Assembly: GCA_955652795.1 (NCBI GenBank)
Contig: CATPBQ010000161.1
Coordinates: 1-20,050 of the forward strand
Direction of reading: 5' to 3'
DNA: 20,050 bases
DNA from: an uncultured Steroidobacteraceae bacterium
GTDB lineage: Bacteria; Pseudomonadota; Gammaproteobacteria; Steroidobacterales; Steroidobacteraceae
This document shows, piece by piece, positions 4,512 through 14,273 of this stretch (position 1 is the first letter of the stretch; the number at the start of each line of letters is the position of its first letter). Below the pieces are notes generated by a model. The model ran no database searches, was not told the origin of the DNA, and saw only the letters and a program-made list of their open reading frames with translations. Position numbers and translations under genes: made by a program.

Positions 4512-7133
4512 ATGCACAAACCGGCCCCTGAAACCACACGGCCCGCCGCGCCGCGCCCCGCGGCTGCACAGCACGTACGGCGTGGCTGGCGCTTGCGCGC
4601 GCCCCGCCTGGGGATCGGCTGGCGCCTCGGCCTGGGGCTCACTGCGATCGCGACTGTATTGTTGTTCGGCGAGGCGCTGGCTACGCGCACGACCCGCGAA
4701 GCCCTCGAGGCGGTTCGCAGCATGCAGAACGAGCACGAGCCGCTCGCCAACAGCGCCAACGCCGTGCTGGAGAAACTCCTCGCCTACGATCGTGCGATCG
4801 AGGAGTACATGCAGGCGCGCAGCCCGGACGATTTCAGCCTCATCACCCAATCGGGCGATGCGCTGGAGAAGGTGGTCAGCGACTACTTCGGCAGTTCCCC
4901 GCCGCCGCCGGTGACGGCGACAGCAATGGGGCTGCGCCTTCAGCTCACCCGCCACATCGCCACCGCGCGCCAGCTCGCCAGCCACGCCGCGCAGCGCGTG
5001 CAGTGGGCCGGGGAGCGCCAGGCCGCCCTCGACCAGGTCAACCAGCGCGTCACCTCCGCCGGCGGCTCGGGACTGGCCATCAATGGCACGCAGGTGGTGG
5101 CGCGGCGCTCACTCGCCGAGCTCGGGGCGGCCTTCAACACCGTGCGCGGCAACGTCGCGGCGCCCGCCGTGATGGCGCGGCGCGAGCGTGACTTCATGAC
5201 GGTGCTGAACGCGCACTCCGCGGAGTTCGAAAGCTCCCCCGGACGGGCCTGGCTCGGGCTGGTGCGGCATGACTTCGCACAGGCCGCGCGCCTGCGGCTG
5301 GAGATCGAGCGCTATGACGCGCAGAGCGGGCCACAATGGCACAGCCTGCGCGAGGACAGCGCCGCCCTCACCGTGGGCGTACAGCAGCAGCTGCAGGCAC
5401 CCGCGCGTCTGGGCCTGTTGCAGGCGGCGCAGCACGCGGCCACCGCGGCCGAAGGGGCCGAGCATACGCTCAGAATCACGGCCGCCGCGGTGCTTGGCCT
5501 GATGCTGCTGGTGTCGCTGCTGCTGGCGGTGAGCATCAGTGTGCCGGTGCGCCGCCTGACCGCGGCCACGCGGAAGCTCGCCGGTGGCGACCGCGGTGCA
5601 CGTGCGCCGCGCGGCGGCTCGGCGGAGATCGACGAGCTCGCCGAATCCTTCAACACCATGGCCGACCGCATCGCGCATGCGGAGGCTGAGCTGCGCGCCC
5701 ACCAGGCGGAGCTGGAGACTCACGTCGCCGAGCGCACCCAGCAGCTGCATCACCTCGCGCACCACGACCCGCTCACACAGCTGCCGAACCGCCGCAAGCT
5801 ATCGGCGCACCTGGAGAGCGCGCTGGCGCGCGCCGGAGCCGGGCAGCGCCTGGCGCTGCTGTTCGTGGACGTGGACAACTTCAAGTCGATCAACGATACC
5901 CTGGGTCACAGCTTCGGCGATCGGGTGCTGCAGCTCATCGCCGAACGCCTGCATGCCGCCACCGGCTCCAATGGCCTGCTGGCGCGCCTGGGGGGCGACG
6001 AGTTCACCGTGCTGCTCGAGGACGTGCAATCGAGCGATGAGGTCGAGAGCCGCGCGGCGCAGATCGTCACCACGCTGCAGGAGCCGCTGATCGTCGACGG
6101 CCGCGTGCTCACGACCAGCGCCAGCGTCGGCGCGAGCCTGTACCCCGATCACGCGGCGGACGCGGAAGGGCTGCTGCGCGCCGCGGACGTCGCCTTGTTC
6201 CGCGCCAAGGAACTGGGACGCAACCGCTTCGCCCTCTACAGTCCGGCGCTCTACGATGCCGCGGCGCAGCGTTTTCGACTCGAGCAGTCGCTGCGCCGCG
6301 CGGTCGAGGCCGGCGATCTGCTGCTCATGTACCAGCCCCAGGTCGCCCTGCATACCTTCGAGTCAACGGGGGTGGAGGCGCTGCTGCGCTGGCGCAAACC
6401 CGACGGCCGCATCGCCACCGCCACCGAGTTCATCCACGTGGCCGAGAAGACCGGCCTCATCCATGAGCTGACCGACTGGGTATTGCACACCGCGGCAGCC
6501 ACTGCGGCCGCGTGGCGCGCGGCCGGCTGGCACCGCGCCTGCGTGGCGATCAACGTCTCGCCGCCGCAGTTCTTCGAGAGCGACTTCGTGGAGCACGTGG
6601 CGCGCACCCTGGAAGCCACCGGCCTGCCCGCGAGCGCGCTCGAGCTGGAGATCACCGAGACGGTGATTCAGACCGGCACCGCCACCATCGAGTCGCTGCG
6701 GCGGCTGCGTGCGCTCGGCGTAGCGATCGCGCTGGATGATTTCGGCATCGGCTACTCCTCGCTCACCTCACTCGAGCAATTGCCCATCTCGCGCGTCAAG
6801 CTCGACCGGCATCTGGTAGCGGGCGTGGACACCAACGCGCGCTCCGCAGCGATCGTGCGCTCCGTCGTCGCCTTGTGTCATGGCCTGGGTCTGCAGGTGG
6901 TGGCGGAAGGCGTCGAGCGAGCGGCGCAGCTGGAATTTCTCTCGCGCTGCGGTCCGATCGGCGTGCAGGGCTATCTGCTCGGCCAGCCGGTGGAAGCGGA
7001 CGCCGCCCCCCAGGAGGCGCAGGCCGCCGGCATGCGCGCGCGACAGGCCCTCGAAGAGAGCGCGCAGTCGCGGCGCGAAGCGGGCGAATCGCTGATGGTT
7101 GTCGGCAGCTCGGGACGGCGGCGCGCCACCTGA
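4512..7133 (+). CDS. Membrane-anchored HAMP-GGDEF-EAL cyclic di-GMP protein
   Basis: An 873-residue inner-membrane signalling protein with both c-di-GMP synthase and phosphodiesterase domains. The order is a basic N-terminus, TM1 (about 37-56), an extracytoplasmic helical sensor region (57-320), TM2 (about 322-344), HAMP (345-398), a short coil, GGDEF (about 412-578) and EAL (about 588-830). The GGDEF active motif is intact (RLGGDEF, 492-498), with DVDNFKSINDTLGH upstream. The RxxD inhibitory site is absent (Gly485 and Gly488 occupy its Arg and Asp positions). EAL residues expected for catalysis are present: Glu622 (EALLRW), Asn681 (INVSP), Glu713, Asp742-Asp743 (DDFGIGYSS), Lys763, Glu799 and Gln819. 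Both activities are therefore possible; which dominates is not visible. It ends 62 bases before glgB on the same strand, but has no obvious functional link to it. Confidence 0.95.
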   Translation: MHKPAPETTRPAAPRPAAAQHVRRGWRLRAPRLGIGWRLGLGLTAIATVLLFGEALATRTTREALEAVRSMQNEHEPLANSANAVLEKLLAYDRAIEEYMQARSPDDFSLITQSGDALEKVVSDYFGSSPPPPVTATAMGLRLQLTRHIATARQLASHAAQRVQWAGERQAALDQVNQRVTSAGGSGLAINGTQVVARRSLAELGAAFNTVRGNVAAPAVMARRERDFMTVLNAHSAEFESSPGRAWLGLVRHDFAQAARLRLEIERYDAQSGPQWHSLREDSAALTVGVQQQLQAPARLGLLQAAQHAATAAEGAEHTLRITAAAVLGLMLLVSLLLAVSISVPVRRLTAATRKLAGGDRGARAPRGGSAEIDELAESFNTMADRIAHAEAELRAHQAELETHVAERTQQLHHLAHHDPLTQLPNRRKLSAHLESALARAGAGQRLALLFVDVDNFKSINDTLGHSFGDRVLQLIAERLHAATGSNGLLARLGGDEFTVLLEDVQSSDEVESRAAQIVTTLQEPLIVDGRVLTTSASVGASLYPDHAADAEGLLRAADVALFRAKELGRNRFALYSPALYDAAAQRFRLEQSLRRAVEAGDLLLMYQPQVALHTFESTGVEALLRWRKPDGRIATATEFIHVAEKTGLIHELTDWVLHTAAATAAAWRAAGWHRACVAINVSPPQFFESDFVEHVARTLEATGLPASALELEITETVIQTGTATIESLRRLRALGVAIALDDFGIGYSSLTSLEQLPISRVKLDRHLVAGVDTNARSAAIVRSVVALCHGLGLQVVAEGVERAAQLEFLSRCGPIGVQGYLLGQPVEADAAPQEAQAAGMRARQALEESAQSRREAGESLMVVGSSGRRRAT

Positions 7134-7144
7134 AGCGCGGCCCC

Positions 7145-7160
7145 GCCGCACTCATGCGGC
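7145..7160 (+). terminator. Short hairpin after the GGDEF-EAL gene
   Basis: GCCGCA (7145-7150) and TGCGGC (7155-7160) form a six-base-pair stem with a CTCA loop, 12 bases after the stop codon. There is no U-tract. It may end the upstream transcript weakly or be chance in GC-rich DNA. Confidence 0.3.
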
Positions 7161-7180
7161 CAGCACAGCCGCACGCGACT

Positions 7181-7189
7181 TGCTAGACT
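7181..7189 (+). promoter_or_regulatory. Candidate extended -10 promoter for the glgB-treS-treZ-treY operon
   Basis: TGCTAGACT is an extended -10 (TGn followed by TAGACT). Six bases separate its end from the GTG start of glgB at 7196, so transcription would begin at or next to the start codon. The -35 region (7161-7166, CAGCAC) is weak, as tolerated by extended -10 promoters. The TAG inside it is also the in-frame stop that bounds the glgB reading frame. Confidence 0.4.
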
Positions 7190-7195
7190 TCCCGC

Positions 7196-9088
<1,893 letters not shown>

Positions 9089-9120
9089 GCAACGCCGGAC
9101 CAGGAAGGACGCAAGAGCGC

Positions 9121-12100
9121 ATGAACGCCCAGCGCAGACAACGCTCCGGCGGCGATCCTCTGTGGTTCAAGGACGCCGTGATCTACGAAGTGCACGTACG
9201 CGCGTTCTTCGACGGCAACGATGACGGCTGCGGGGATTTCGCCGGTCTCACGCGCAAGCTCGAGTACATCCAGGATCTGGGCGTCAACACCATATGGTTG
9301 CTGCCGTTCTATCCCTCCCCCGGGCGCGATGATGGTTACGACATCGCCGACTACCGCAACATCCATCCGCACTACGGTACGCGCGCCGAGTTCCGCGCCT
9401 TCGTGCGCGAGGCGCATCGGCGCAACCTGCGGGTCATTACCGAACTGGTCCTCAATCACACCTCCGACGCGCACCCCTGGTTCCAGGCGGCGCGCCGCGC
9501 CGCGCCCGGCTCGGTCAAGAGGAACTACTACGTCTGGAGCGATACACCGGAGCGCTATGCCGGTACGCGCATCATCTTCCGCGACACCGAGACGTCCAAC
9601 TGGGCATGGGACCCGCAGGCGCAGGCGTATTACTGGCACCGCTTTTTCAGTCACCAGCCGGATCTGAACTTCGACAACCCGCACGTGCTGCGGGCGATGC
9701 TGCGCATCATGGACTTCTGGCTGCGCCTCGGAGTGGACGGGTTCAGGCTGGATGCCGTCCCGTACCTGGTGGAACGCGCGGGCACCAGCAACGAGAACCT
9801 GCGCGAGACCCACGAAATCGTCAAGATCATCCGCCGCGCGGTTGCCGGCAAATACCCGGATCGCATGTTGCTGGCGGAAGCTAACCAGTGGCCCGAGGAC
9901 GTACGCGACTATTTCGGCGACGGCCTGGACGAATGCCAGATGGCCTATCACTTCCCGCTGATGCCGCGCATGTACATGGCCATCGCGCAGGAGGACCGGC
10001 ACCCGATCGTGGAGATCATGGAGCAGACCCCCGACATCCCCGACACCTGTCAGTGGGCGATCTTCCTGCGCAATCATGACGAGCTGACCCTCGAGATGGT
10101 CACCAGCCGCGAGCGCGACTACATGTACCAGTCGTACGCCGCCGATCCGCGCGCGCGCCTCAACCTGGGAATCCGGCGGCGGCTCGCGCCGCTGCTGGAC
10201 AATGACTTCGAGCGCATCAGGCTCATGAACAGCCTGCTGCTGTCGATGCCCGGCTCGCCGATCATCTACTATGGGGACGAGCTCGGCATGGGCGACAACG
10301 TGTTTCTCGGCGATCGCAACGGCTTGCGCACGCCGATGCAGTGGAGTCCGGATCGCAACGCGGGTTTTTCGCGCGCCGACCCGCAGCAGTTGTACCTGCC
10401 GCCGATCATGGATCCGGTGTACGGCTATCAGGCCGTGAACGTCGAAGCGCAGACACGCGACCGCTCCTCGCTCCTCAACTGGATGAAACGCCTGCTGCAG
10501 GTGCGCAGCGGCTCGCAGGCCTTCGGCCGCGGCACGCTGCGTTTCATCCGTCCCGGCAACCGCCACGTGCTGGTGTACCTGCGCCAGTACGGCGTTGACA
10601 CCATCCTGTGCGTGGCGAACCTGTCGCGTTCCGCTCAGCCGGTCGAGCTCGATCTTGCGGAACACCGGGGTGCCGTGCCGATCGAGCTGCTCGGGCGGGC
10701 GCCGTTTCCGCCGATCGGCGAACTGCCCTACCTGCTCACGCTTCCCGGGTATGCGTTCTACTGGTTTCGCCTCAGCCGCGAGGCCGAGGCGCCGCCGTGG
10801 CACGGGGAGCATCTGGCGCGCGAGGACCTGCCGGTGATGGTGCTGGTGCAGGGATGGAGCAGCTTCTTCCCGGAGCGCGTGGCTCCCTGGCGCCAGGCGC
10901 TCGCCACCGGGCTGCGTACGCAGCTCGAAGGGCGGGTCTTGCCCGGGTTTCTCGCCACCCAGCGTTGGGCCGCGCCTGCGGGCGTGGCGCTTCCCGGACC
11001 CCCGGCGGCGCGCGGTGCGGGCTTAAGCGGAGCGACGCTGGCGGACTGCGTCATGCCGCAGCTGGATCTCGATCGCTGGCTGCTCGCGATCTTCGAAGTT
11101 GCCGGCGGCGCGTTGTCGGGCCAGTACTTCGTGCCGCTGGCGATCGCCTTCGAGGACAGCGAAGAGGCGCGCTGCCGCAAGCTCCAGCCCGCAGCCCTGG
11201 CGCGCGTGCGCCAACAGGCGGCGGTGGGCGTGCTGGCGGACGCCGGCGCGGACGAGGACTTCTGCCGCAGCCTCGTGGAGGCCATCGGCGCATCGCACGA
11301 GTGGCCCACCCGCCATGGACAGGTGCGCTGCCACCCAACCAGCACGTTTGCCGCACTGCGCGGCACTCAGGCCGCAGACCCCGTGGTCGGCCCCGCGGGC
11401 GCACAGGGCGGCAACACCACCGTCAGGGTCGGGGAGACGTTGTTCCTGAAGATCTGCCGCAAACTGCAGCCGGGCATCAATCCCGGCGTGGAAATCGGCC
11501 GCTATCTCACCGAAGTCGCGCACTTTCCCAACTGCGTGCCCCTGGCGGGCTTCATCGAGTACCAGCGCGGCGATGGCGCCACATCCACGCTCGCGCTGCT
11601 GCAGGCATTCATCACCAACCAGGGCGATGGCTGGGATTACACCGTCAATCACCTGGTGCGTTTCCTCGAGGAGCGCGTGACGCGCGTGACGCCGCCCGCG
11701 GATGCGCATGGGCTGCAGCTTGCCCTCATGAAGACCCTCGCCACGCGTACCGCGCAGCTGCACGGCGCACTCGCGGCGGCGAGCTCCGACCCGGCCTTCT
11801 CCCCGGAACCGATCAGCGCCGAGGACCTCGGCGCCTGGCGACGCGCGGCGCGCGAGGCCGCCACGGCTACGCTGCAGATGTTGACCGAGCGCGCCACGGC
11901 CTTGCCGCCCGCGGCGGCCTCGGAAGCGGTCAGCCTCCTCGGGCAGCGCGCGGCGCTGCTGCGCAGCATCGGCACTGCCGGCCGCAGCGCCCCGCGCGGC
12001 ATCAAGATACGCTGCCACGGCGACTACCATCTCGGCCAGGTGCTGCTGAAGCGCAACGATTTCATCATCACCGATTTCGAAGGCGCTCCCGATCGGAGCG

Positions 12101-12453
12101 TCGCCGAGCGGCGACGCAAACACTCGCCTCTGACGGATGTCGCCAGCATGCTGCGCTCGTTTGCATATGCGCGTCAGATGGCGTTACAACAGTGTTCGCT
12201 GATCTCCGCGCACGAGCGCGGCAAATGGGACCCGCAGCTCGAACAGTGGGAGCAGCAGGCGCGCCGCGTGTTCATCGCGAGCTACGATGAGATCGCGTGC
12301 GCGAGCGGCCTGTACGCATCGTTCGAGGAGATGGCACCGCTCCTGCGCCTGTTTGAGCTCGACACGGCCCTCGCCGATCTGCGTCATGAGCTGGTCAACC
12401 GGCCGGAATGGGCCGAGGTGCCGCTGCGCAGACTCGCCGCCCTCGCGGGCTGA
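9121..12453 (+). CDS. treS: Trehalose synthase-maltokinase fusion protein
   Basis: A 1110-residue bifunctional protein. The N-terminal GH13 trehalose synthase (about 10-555) interconverts trehalose and maltose. It has Asp211 (GFRLDAVPYL), Glu253 (LLAEANQWPED) and Asp320 (FLRNHDELTLEM) as catalytic triad, plus YYGDELGMGDN (383-393). After a short linker, the C-terminal maltokinase (about 575-1105, Pep2/Mak type, aminoglycoside-phosphotransferase-like fold) phosphorylates maltose to maltose-1-phosphate. Its catalytic loop is HGDYHLGQ (966-973) and its metal site DFEG (985-988), followed by ERRRKHSPLTDVASMLRSF. The residue after DFEG is Ala, where I recall Glu in many homologues. Start supported by AGGAAGGA at 9102-9109. 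Such fusions are known in Proteobacteria, usually beside glgE, which is not seen here. It is 32 bases after glgB and 14 before treZ. Confidence 0.95.
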   Translation: MNAQRRQRSGGDPLWFKDAVIYEVHVRAFFDGNDDGCGDFAGLTRKLEYIQDLGVNTIWLLPFYPSPGRDDGYDIADYRNIHPHYGTRAEFRAFVREAHRRNLRVITELVLNHTSDAHPWFQAARRAAPGSVKRNYYVWSDTPERYAGTRIIFRDTETSNWAWDPQAQAYYWHRFFSHQPDLNFDNPHVLRAMLRIMDFWLRLGVDGFRLDAVPYLVERAGTSNENLRETHEIVKIIRRAVAGKYPDRMLLAEANQWPEDVRDYFGDGLDECQMAYHFPLMPRMYMAIAQEDRHPIVEIMEQTPDIPDTCQWAIFLRNHDELTLEMVTSRERDYMYQSYAADPRARLNLGIRRRLAPLLDNDFERIRLMNSLLLSMPGSPIIYYGDELGMGDNVFLGDRNGLRTPMQWSPDRNAGFSRADPQQLYLPPIMDPVYGYQAVNVEAQTRDRSSLLNWMKRLLQVRSGSQAFGRGTLRFIRPGNRHVLVYLRQYGVDTILCVANLSRSAQPVELDLAEHRGAVPIELLGRAPFPPIGELPYLLTLPGYAFYWFRLSREAEAPPWHGEHLAREDLPVMVLVQGWSSFFPERVAPWRQALATGLRTQLEGRVLPGFLATQRWAAPAGVALPGPPAARGAGLSGATLADCVMPQLDLDRWLLAIFEVAGGALSGQYFVPLAIAFEDSEEARCRKLQPAALARVRQQAAVGVLADAGADEDFCRSLVEAIGASHEWPTRHGQVRCHPTSTFAALRGTQAADPVVGPAGAQGGNTTVRVGETLFLKICRKLQPGINPGVEIGRYLTEVAHFPNCVPLAGFIEYQRGDGATSTLALLQAFITNQGDGWDYTVNHLVRFLEERVTRVTPPADAHGLQLALMKTLATRTAQLHGALAAASSDPAFSPEPISAEDLGAWRRAAREAATATLQMLTERATALPPAAASEAVSLLGQRAALLRSIGTAGRSAPRGIKIRCHGDYHLGQVLLKRNDFIITDFEGAPDRSVAERRRKHSPLTDVASMLRSFAYARQMALQQCSLISAHERGKWDPQLEQWEQQARRVFIASYDEIACASGLYASFEEMAPLLRLFELDTALADLRHELVNRPEWAEVPLRRLAALAG

Positions 12454-12457
12454 GGGG
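12452..12457 (+). promoter_or_regulatory. Ribosome binding site deciding the treZ start
   Basis: GAGGGG overlaps the stop codon of the treS-mak gene and lies ten bases before the ATG at 12468. It supports this ATG rather than the in-frame ATG at 12408 inside the preceding gene, and suggests re-initiation coupling. Confidence 0.6.
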
Positions 12458-12467
12458 TCCAGAGCTC

Positions 12468-14273
12468 ATGCCGCCGAAGATCGGGCGCCAGCACCACATG
12501 CCGTTCGGGGCGCAGCTCACCGCCGCAGGAGAGGTGCGCTTTCGGCTGTGGGCGCCGGCGGCGCAGCAGGTCGACGTGATCCTCTACCACACCGGCGGCA
12601 CGCAGCTGCTGGCGATGCGCGCGCTCCCCGACGGCTGGTTCGCACTCGAGACCGCTGCGGCCCGCGCGGGCAGCCTGTACCGCTTTCGGCTCGATGGCGT
12701 GCGCGAGGTCGCCGATCCCGCCTCGCGTTGCAATCCGCAAGGCGTTCACGGGCCAAGCGAGGTCATCGACCCGACGGCATTCGCCTGGGATGACGAGGGC
12801 TGGCGCGCCCCGCCCTGGCCCACCGCGGTCATCTACGAGTTGCATGTCGGAACTTTCACCCCCGAGGGTACCTTTGCCGGGGTGGCGGCACGGCTCGAGC
12901 ACCTCGCGCACCTGGGGGCCACGGCCGTCGAGCTGATGCCGGTGGCTGCTTTTCCGGGCACGCGCGACTGGGGTTACGACGGCGTGCTGCCGTACGCCCC
13001 GCAGGGCTCGTACGGTACGCCGCAGGAGCTGAAGGCCCTGATCGCGGCCGCACATCGCTGCGGGCTCGCGGTGATGCTCGACGTCGTCTACAACCACTTC
13101 GGCCCCGAGGGCAATTACCTGCATTGGTACGCGCCGCAATTCTTCAACGAGCGGCACGTCACCCCCTGGGGTCCCGCAATCAACTTTGACGGACCCGACA
13201 GCGCTGCGGTGCGTGAGTTCTTCATCCACAACGCACTCTACTGGCTCGAGGAATACCACTTCGACGGCTTGCGTCTGGATGCGATTCACGCCCTTCACGA
13301 CGCCAGCGAACCGCACATCGTCAACGAAATCGCCCGCGCGGCGCGCGCCGGCCCGGGCCGCACCCGCACGATCTACCTCACTGTCGAGAACCTCGACAAC
13401 GCCGTGCGCTTTCTCGGCGCCGCGGGCGCTGCCGCGACCTGCGACGCGCAATGGAACGACGACACGCACCACTGCCTGCATGTGCTGCTGAGCGGGGAAT
13501 CGGGCACTTACTACGCGGACTACGCCCGGCAGCCGCACGCCCTGCTGTGCCGCAGCCTGGCGGAGGGCTTCGCCTACCAGGGCGAGGTTTCGCGCTACGC
13601 GGGCGCGCCGCGCGGGCAGAGCAGTACGCACCTGCCGCCCAGCGCCTTCGTCAACTTCCTGCAGAACCACGACCAGATCGGCAATCGAGCCCGCGGCGAG
13701 CGGCTGACGGCGCTGGTGCCCAACGAGGCGGCGCTGCGCGCCGCGGCCGCGGTGCTGCTGCTTGCGCCGGCACCACCGCTGCTGTTCATGGGCGAGGAGT
13801 GGGCGGCCACCGAGCCCTTCCCGTGGTTCTGCGACTTCGAGCCGGAGCTGGCGTCACGGGTGTACGCGCATCGCAGCCGCGAGTTCCCGGGCTCCGCGGA
13901 TCCGGCGGATGTGGCGACCTACGCGTCCGCGCGCCTCGACTGGCGGCGCCTCGATGAGCCCGCTCACGCGCATGCGCTGGAATACCACCGGCAGTTGCTG
14001 GCGATCAGGCGGCGCGAGATCGCGCCGTTGATTCCGCAGCTGCGCGCGGGACGCTGCACCGGGGCCGAGGCCGGCGGGGCCTTCACGGTGCAGTGGGCGG
14101 CCGGCGAGCAGGTGCTGCGCCTCATCGCCAATCTCACCGCGGCAACCGCGCCGCTGGTGGGCGGCGCGGCGGGCCGCGTGATCTTCGCAACCCAGCGTGA
14201 CGCTGGCGCCACGCTTCCCGGCCGGCAGCTTGCGCCCTGGAGCGTCGTGTGGCTCTTGGGAGCACGGCCGTGA
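12468..14273 (+). CDS. treZ: Malto-oligosyltrehalose trehalohydrolase (GH13)
   Basis: TreZ hydrolyses the alpha-1,4 bond next to the terminal trehalosyl unit made by TreY, releasing trehalose. The 601-residue protein starts with the family-typical HHMPFGAQL (9-17) and a CBM48/isoamylase-N-like domain (VRFRLWAPAAQQVDVIL). The GH13 barrel follows, with candidate nucleophile Asp271 (GLRLDAIHAL), acid/base Glu307 (LTVENLDN) and Asp402 (LQNHDQIGNRARG). ELMPVAAFPG and VMLDVVYNHFGPEGNYL are further family landmarks. Length fits TreZ (about 560-620). I chose the ATG at 12468 because of GAGGGG ten bases upstream and because the longer frame would overlap treS-mak by 46 bases with non-conserved residues. 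Its stop overlaps the treY start by four bases (GTGA), so TreZ and TreY are likely translated in a coupled manner. Confidence 0.95.
   Translation: MPPKIGRQHHMPFGAQLTAAGEVRFRLWAPAAQQVDVILYHTGGTQLLAMRALPDGWFALETAAARAGSLYRFRLDGVREVADPASRCNPQGVHGPSEVIDPTAFAWDDEGWRAPPWPTAVIYELHVGTFTPEGTFAGVAARLEHLAHLGATAVELMPVAAFPGTRDWGYDGVLPYAPQGSYGTPQELKALIAAAHRCGLAVMLDVVYNHFGPEGNYLHWYAPQFFNERHVTPWGPAINFDGPDSAAVREFFIHNALYWLEEYHFDGLRLDAIHALHDASEPHIVNEIARAARAGPGRTRTIYLTVENLDNAVRFLGAAGAAATCDAQWNDDTHHCLHVLLSGESGTYYADYARQPHALLCRSLAEGFAYQGEVSRYAGAPRGQSSTHLPPSAFVNFLQNHDQIGNRARGERLTALVPNEAALRAAAAVLLLAPAPPLLFMGEEWAATEPFPWFCDFEPELASRVYAHRSREFPGSADPADVATYASARLDWRRLDEPAHAHALEYHRQLLAIRRREIAPLIPQLRAGRCTGAEAGGAFTVQWAAGEQVLRLIANLTAATAPLVGGAAGRVIFATQRDAGATLPGRQLAPWSVVWLLGARP
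14258..14262 (+). promoter_or_regulatory. Ribosome binding site deciding the treY start
   Basis: GGGAG lies seven bases before the GTG at 14270, which itself overlaps the treZ stop as GTGA. This favours 14270 over the earlier in-frame GTG at 14249, which has no Shine-Dalgarno. Confidence 0.7.

Noticed and set aside
12408..12467. Longer treZ N-terminus starting inside the treS-mak gene
   Set aside because: The extra 20 residues are not conserved in character, overlap the upstream gene, and the ATG at 12468 has a better ribosome binding site.
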